From Phycisphaerales bacterium (GTDB taxonomy: Bacteria; Planctomycetota; Phycisphaerae; Sedimentisphaerales; Anaerobacaceae), in the NCBI GenBank assembly GCA_003170415.1, contig PMZJ01000019.1:1-38029 (forward strand): a stretch of DNA of 38,029 bases, written 5' to 3'. The notes under the pieces are model-generated. The model was not told the origin of the DNA and made no database searches. It saw only the letters and a program-made list of their open reading frames with translations. This document shows, piece by piece, positions 34,681 to 38,029 of the stretch (the first letter of the stretch is position 1; each line of letters opens with the position of its first letter). Made by a program: the position numbers and the translations under genes.

Positions 34681-35871
34681 ATGAGCACTAAATACGCGAT
34701 AATAATACCTGATGGCGCGGCGGATAACCCGATAGAGCAGTTCGGCAATAAAACCCCGCTCGAAGCGGCCAATACCCCCTATATGGACTCAATCGGCCGG
34801 CAGGGTCGTCTCGGCATCGTCCGCACCGTCCCCGAAGGTATGGAACCGGGCAGCGACGTCGCGCAAATGTCATTATTGGGTTATGACCCCAGACAATACT
34901 ATACCGGCAGAGCGCCGATAGAAGCAGTAGCACGAAACGTCCAGTTAGGTCCCAATGATTGGGTCTTCAGGTGCAATCTTGTAACTATAGCCGACGGCAA
35001 AATGGCGGACCATAGCGCGGGCCATATCTCCACCGAAGAGGGAACCCGCCTCATCGAAGAGCTTAACGAGCAGCTCTCAAACGATAATATCCGATTCTAC
35101 ACCGGCGTAAGTTACCGCCACCTGCTCGTTCTCAAAGATATCGACGTCAACGTCAAGACCTGCCCGCCCCACGACTATATCGGCACCACCGTCGAAAAAA
35201 TACTCCCAAGGGGTAAGGGTTCAGAATTACTCATCGACCTGATGATGCGCTCGCAGCAGTTCTTCCACAACCACGATATCAACAAGGTCCGGGCAGACCT
35301 CGGCGAAAACCAGGTCAGCTCAATCTGGCTGTGGGGTCAGGGCAAAAAAGCAAAACTCGAAAGCTTCGAAAAACGATTCGGCCTCAAAGGCGCAGGCATC
35401 ACCGCTGTTGACCTCTTCAGGGGACTGGCGAAACTCATCGACTTCGACCTCATCGAAGTCCCCGGCGCAACCGGCTTCACAGATACCAATTTTGAAGGTA
35501 AAGGAGCGGCCGCGATTAAGGCGATAAAGGATTACGATATCGTCGTCGTCCACGTCGAGGCCCCCGATGAGGCGGGCCACGCGGGCAATCCCGAAACCAA
35601 GAAAAAGGCAATCGAGCAGATTGATAAGCACGTAGTAGGCCCGATTTACGAAGCGATTAAAAAATACCCCTCCTGGCGCATTATGGTCCTGCCCGACCAC
35701 CCCACCCCCGTAAAAACCGGCGCGCATTCCGGCGACCCAGTCCCATTCGCTATGGCGGGCGACAACGTTTCGGGCGTGTTTCAGGCCGCCTTCACCGAAT
35801 CAAACGCCGCAAAATCCGGCTTGCGTATTGACAAGGGGTATGAACTTATGGAATATTTCCTTAAAAGTTAA
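34681..35871 (+). CDS. ApgM-type phosphomutase (2,3-BPG-independent PGM family; possible homoserine kinase analog)
   Basis: 396 residues from the ATG at 34681, which has AGAGG 8 bases upstream; the in-frame GTG-side extension is rejected. Alkaline-phosphatase superfamily: metal-binding Asp in IIIPDGAADNP, nucleophile region EPGSDVAQMSLLGYDP, and C-terminal metal ligands in VHVEAPDEAGHAGNP, VLPDHPTPVKTGAHSGDPVP. The family is the archaeal-type phosphoglycerate mutase. In several bacteria this gene sits with hom and lysC and is predicted to replace homoserine kinase. Here aspartokinase follows after 131 bases and a homoserine-dehydrogenase-like ACT ORF lies upstream, so that alternative deserves weight. 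Confidence 0.88.
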   Translation: MSTKYAIIIPDGAADNPIEQFGNKTPLEAANTPYMDSIGRQGRLGIVRTVPEGMEPGSDVAQMSLLGYDPRQYYTGRAPIEAVARNVQLGPNDWVFRCNLVTIADGKMADHSAGHISTEEGTRLIEELNEQLSNDNIRFYTGVSYRHLLVLKDIDVNVKTCPPHDYIGTTVEKILPRGKGSELLIDLMMRSQQFFHNHDINKVRADLGENQVSSIWLWGQGKKAKLESFEKRFGLKGAGITAVDLFRGLAKLIDFDLIEVPGATGFTDTNFEGKGAAAIKAIKDYDIVVVHVEAPDEAGHAGNPETKKKAIEQIDKHVVGPIYEAIKKYPSWRIMVLPDHPTPVKTGAHSGDPVPFAMAGDNVSGVFQAAFTESNAAKSGLRIDKGYELMEYFLKS

Positions 35872-35880
35872 AAATTTGTA

Positions 35881-35977
35881 GTCCCGTAAGGGACACCTGA
35901 CGGTGGGCGGGGTTTACCCCGCCAATGGTTAGCCCCCCAGGACTGTCTATCCTGAGCGAAGTCGAAGGGCCTGGGGG
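35881..35977. repeat. Three hairpins in the phosphomutase-lysC spacer
   Basis: GTCCC-gtaa-GGGAC (35881-35894); GGCGGGG-ttta-CCCCGCC (35906-35923); CCCCCAGG (35934-35941) with CCTGGGGG (35970-35977), enclosing CCTGAGCGAAGTCGAAGGG. The last word belongs to a type of short palindromic unit seen in many bacterial genomes; a related word lies inside gltD. No T-run follows, so read-through into lysC is possible. Confidence 0.75.
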
Positions 35978-36002
35978 TCATTAATCTTCTTTCGGAGTAA
36001 AT

Positions 36003-37244
36003 ATGCCTATACTTGTTCAAAAGTTTGGCGGGACCTCGGTCGCAAACGCCGAGAAAATCCGCCGGGCCGCACAGAAGGCAATCGACGCGACCAAAAAGGG
36101 TTACCAGGTCGTTGTTGTCGCCTCCGCGCGCGGCCACCAGACGGACCATCTCGTCGCGGATGCGATGGAGCTTAACCCCAACCCGCCAAAACGCGAAATG
36201 GACCAGCTTCTCAGCACAGGCGAACAGCAGACCGTATCGCTTTTCGCGATGGCGCTGGACGCGATGGGCCACAAGGCAATCAGCTTCACCGGCTTTCAGG
36301 TCGGAATGATTACCGACAGCACGCATACGAAGGCCCGCATAAAGAGCATCGACGCCAAGCGAATCCACAAGGAGCTTAAAGACGGTAAAATCGTCATCGT
36401 CGCCGGCTTCCAGGGCATCGACGAAAACGACAACATCACCACCCTCGGCAGGGGCGGCTCGGATACCACCGCGGTCGCCATCGCCGCAGCCGTCGGCGCT
36501 GAGGTCTGCGAAATTTTCACCGATGTTAACGGCATTTACACAACAGACCCGCGCATTTACACAAAAGCCGCCAAAATGAAGGAAATCAGCTACGACGAAA
36601 TGCTCGAACTCGCCAGTTTGGGCGCGGGCGTTATGCACAGTCGCAGCATCGAATTCGGTAAAAAATACAACGTAAAAATCCACGTCAGGTCCAGCAGCGA
36701 AGACGTTGAGGGGACCTACATTATTGGAGAGGTGCCACAAATGGAAGGAATAGCGGTTTCAGGAGCGACGATACAAACAGACATGGCGAAAATCAGCTTG
36801 GTGGGCATCGACAATAAGCCGGGCAATGCGGCCAAGGTTTTTCACCGGCTGGCCGAGGCAAAGGTCGTCGTCAACGACATTATGCAGACGGAGGTCAGCC
36901 CGACCAAGGCAAACCTGGCGTTCACGATAAGCGCTTCGGACCTGCGCGCGGCCAAAGAAGCCATCGAGGGCATAAAAAGCGAGGTCAAATGTGACAGCAT
37001 CTTTTCCCGCGATGATATCGCTGAGGTCTCGGCAGTGGGCGTCGGGATGAGGAGCCATTACGGCATCGCGGAAAAGATGTTCAGCGCATTAGCCAAAGCC
37101 AAGGTCAATATCGACTCGATTACAACAAGCGAAATCCGAATAAGCTGCGTCGTCGATAAAAACCAGGCGGAGCAGGCCCTGATAGCCGTTTGCGACGCGT
37201 TCGATTTGGATAAGCCGGCCGAAAAGAGAGCCAAAAAGAAATAA
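36003..37244 (+). CDS. lysC: Aspartate kinase
   Basis: 413 residues. GGAG lies 7 bases before the ATG. The amino-acid kinase domain begins with MPILVQKFGGTSVAN; it holds STGEQQTVSLFAMAL, GFQGIDENDNITTLGRGGSDTTA and FTDVNGIYTTDPR (substrate and ATP binding). Two C-terminal ACT domains (about 262-400, ISLVGIDNKPGNAAKVF and VSAVGVGMRSHYGIAEKMF) confer feedback control, probably by lysine and threonine. It phosphorylates aspartate, the first step to Lys, Thr and Met. An internal ATG at 36741 with GGAGAGG upstream matches the beta-subunit start of the alpha2beta2 aspartokinases. Confidence 0.96.
   Translation: MPILVQKFGGTSVANAEKIRRAAQKAIDATKKGYQVVVVASARGHQTDHLVADAMELNPNPPKREMDQLLSTGEQQTVSLFAMALDAMGHKAISFTGFQVGMITDSTHTKARIKSIDAKRIHKELKDGKIVIVAGFQGIDENDNITTLGRGGSDTTAVAIAAAVGAEVCEIFTDVNGIYTTDPRIYTKAAKMKEISYDEMLELASLGAGVMHSRSIEFGKKYNVKIHVRSSSEDVEGTYIIGEVPQMEGIAVSGATIQTDMAKISLVGIDNKPGNAAKVFHRLAEAKVVVNDIMQTEVSPTKANLAFTISASDLRAAKEAIEGIKSEVKCDSIFSRDDIAEVSAVGVGMRSHYGIAEKMFSALAKAKVNIDSITTSEIRISCVVDKNQAEQALIAVCDAFDLDKPAEKRAKKK
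36741..37244 (+). CDS. Internal start of aspartate kinase beta subunit
   Basis: The in-frame ATG at 36741 has GGAGAGG at 36726-36732, a better ribosome-binding site than that of the full gene. It would give a 167-residue protein (MEGIAVSGATIQTDMAKISL) consisting of the ACT regulatory domains only, as known for Bacillus and Corynebacterium aspartokinases. Overlap is in the same frame as the full-length gene. Confidence 0.6.
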   Translation: MEGIAVSGATIQTDMAKISLVGIDNKPGNAAKVFHRLAEAKVVVNDIMQTEVSPTKANLAFTISASDLRAAKEAIEGIKSEVKCDSIFSRDDIAEVSAVGVGMRSHYGIAEKMFSALAKAKVNIDSITTSEIRISCVVDKNQAEQALIAVCDAFDLDKPAEKRAKKK

Positions 37245-37253
37245 ACGCTAAGC

Positions 37254-37284
37254 ACCCGGATTCCTGCTTTCGCAGGAATGACAA
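37254..37284. repeat. Dispersed hairpin repeat overlapping the nuclease start
   Basis: ATTCCTGC-tttc-GCAGGAAT, within gattcctgctttcgcaggaa, is a palindromic unit very widespread in bacterial genomes (its other strand is commonly mistranslated as VIPAKAGI). The first ATG of the nuclease ORF (37278) is part of it. Confidence 0.8.
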
Positions 37285-37967
37285 TTGTTATGGCGCGATA
37301 TGCGATGAGCAGACGCCTGCGTAATATCGTTGCCGTCATTATTACACTGACGGCGACGACATTATTTTTCCTCGACCGCAGTTATATCAGCCGGTCAGTA
37401 ACCAAATCCCTGCAATCAACCCAGCAGGATTCCAGCGATATCTCAAAATATCAAGGCAGGCAATTTACCGTCGTAAAAGTCGTCGATGGCGATACGCTCG
37501 ATATCGATATCCCCGATTTATCCGCCGACGGCGGACGCCAATACAGCCACACCAGAATCCGCCTTTGGGGAATCGATACGCCTGAAACTAAAGACCCAAG
37601 AACAGGGCCAATGTATTTCGGCAAAGAGGCATCGGACTTCGCGACTAAACTCGCCCTCGGTAAACAGGTGACCATTTACTTAGAGAAAGAGAAAAAAACC
37701 AGGGACAAATATCATCGTCTTCTCGCTTATATTCAACTGCCCGACGGGACTTTCCTGAATGAGATTTTGTTAAGCGAAGGTTACGCCTACGCGGACCTGC
37801 GCTTCAAACATGGCCTGTACAATAAATACAAACAGTTGGAATCCGTCGCCCGCAGCCAGAAGAAAGGCCTCTGGGCCGGCGTTACACCCGAACAAATGCC
37901 CAAATGGCGGCAAAAAAGATTACACCTTACCACCCCCGCCGCAGAGGCCGCAGAGGTAAATAATTAA
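37278..37967 (+). CDS. Thermonuclease (staphylococcal nuclease family), membrane-anchored or secreted
   Basis: Up to 229 residues. The N-terminus (about 10-35: MSRRLRNIVAVIITLTATTL) has a basic start and a hydrophobic stretch, a signal peptide or membrane anchor. The SNase OB-fold spans about 60-200: QFTVVKVVDGDTLDIDI, then active-site Arg and Glu in RIRLWGIDTPET, then the second Arg in DKYHRLLAY, all three catalytic residues of the family. It cuts DNA and RNA with Ca2+. The start is uncertain: 37278 is inside a dispersed hairpin repeat, and ATGs at 37290 or 37305 are equally possible; none has a clear ribosome-binding site. The last residues (TTPAAEAAEVNN) are encoded by another dispersed repeat (ccgccgcagaggccgcagag). 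Confidence 0.88.
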   Translation: MTIVMARYAMSRRLRNIVAVIITLTATTLFFLDRSYISRSVTKSLQSTQQDSSDISKYQGRQFTVVKVVDGDTLDIDIPDLSADGGRQYSHTRIRLWGIDTPETKDPRTGPMYFGKEASDFATKLALGKQVTIYLEKEKKTRDKYHRLLAYIQLPDGTFLNEILLSEGYAYADLRFKHGLYNKYKQLESVARSQKKGLWAGVTPEQMPKWRQKRLHLTTPAAEAAEVNN

Positions 37968-38000
37968 CTCGGATTTTTTTTAGCCACCGAGGGCACAGAT
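37936..38000. repeat. Dispersed cgcagagg/ccaccgagggcacag repeat at the nuclease 3' end
   Basis: The reiterated words ccgcagaggccgcagagg and agccaccgagggcacag belong to the same short element type as ctctgtggctaa at 14247-14256 and the units near 34500-34670. It overlaps the last 10 codons of the nuclease gene. Confidence 0.5.
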
Positions 38001-38029
38001 TCCGCCGAAAGCGAAGATTTTAACACGCA

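Noticed and set aside
35868-36740. 290-codon minus-strand open frame over lysC
   Set aside because: Shadow of the lysC coding frame; no ribosome-binding site and no recognisable domain.

Overview
The window is a bacterial chromosome segment dominated by central nitrogen and amino-acid metabolism. Gene content suggests a Planctomycetota-like bacterium, possibly class Phycisphaerae: a secretin, a PII protein lacking the uridylylation tyrosine, a deoxyhypusine-synthase-like polyamine enzyme beside a fold-III decarboxylase, and an ApgM-type mutase next to aspartokinase. This placement is inference from gene content, not a marker-gene result. I see no rRNA, tRNA or CRISPR array.

Layout. 1-2126: 3' part of a secretin gene and a small lipoprotein. 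2200-12420 (+): nitrogen assimilation block, with a 5'-truncated second glnK copy behind a perfect inverted repeat, a sigma-54 promoter, amt-glnK-glnA, a strongly folded intergenic region, and gltB-gltD. Ammonium enters through Amt, PII reports nitrogen status, and GS plus GOGAT fix the ammonium. 12433-14078 (-): an A/T-rich island with a SPASM radical SAM enzyme translationally coupled to a four-cysteine peptide, the best candidate here for an undescribed RiPP system. 14260-18868 (+): a repeat-rich spacer, then carB and carA. 18936-21270 (-): a two-gene polyamine operon. 21448-25337 (+): two tandem ABC-F ATPases, both apparently leaderless.

25338-31848 is mostly minus strand: a glycine-zipper lipoprotein, an iron-sulfur flavoprotein, a superoxide dismutase with a twin-arginine leader and a second internal start, a small SAP-like Cys-rich protein, and a GT4/GH57 alpha-glucan pair. 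Three copies of an 80-125 bp repeat lie at or just after the 3' ends of three of these genes.

32339-37967: an orphan ACT domain resembling the C-terminus of homoserine dehydrogenase, a GIY-YIG protein, an unrecognised protein plus a TPR-like protein, an ApgM-like phosphomutase, aspartokinase with an internal beta-subunit start, and a membrane-anchored or secreted thermonuclease. The ACT/ApgM/LysC set looks like a disrupted threonine-biosynthesis cluster. Short hairpin-forming repeats populate the spacers and in places have entered coding sequence (gltD, both ends of the nuclease gene).
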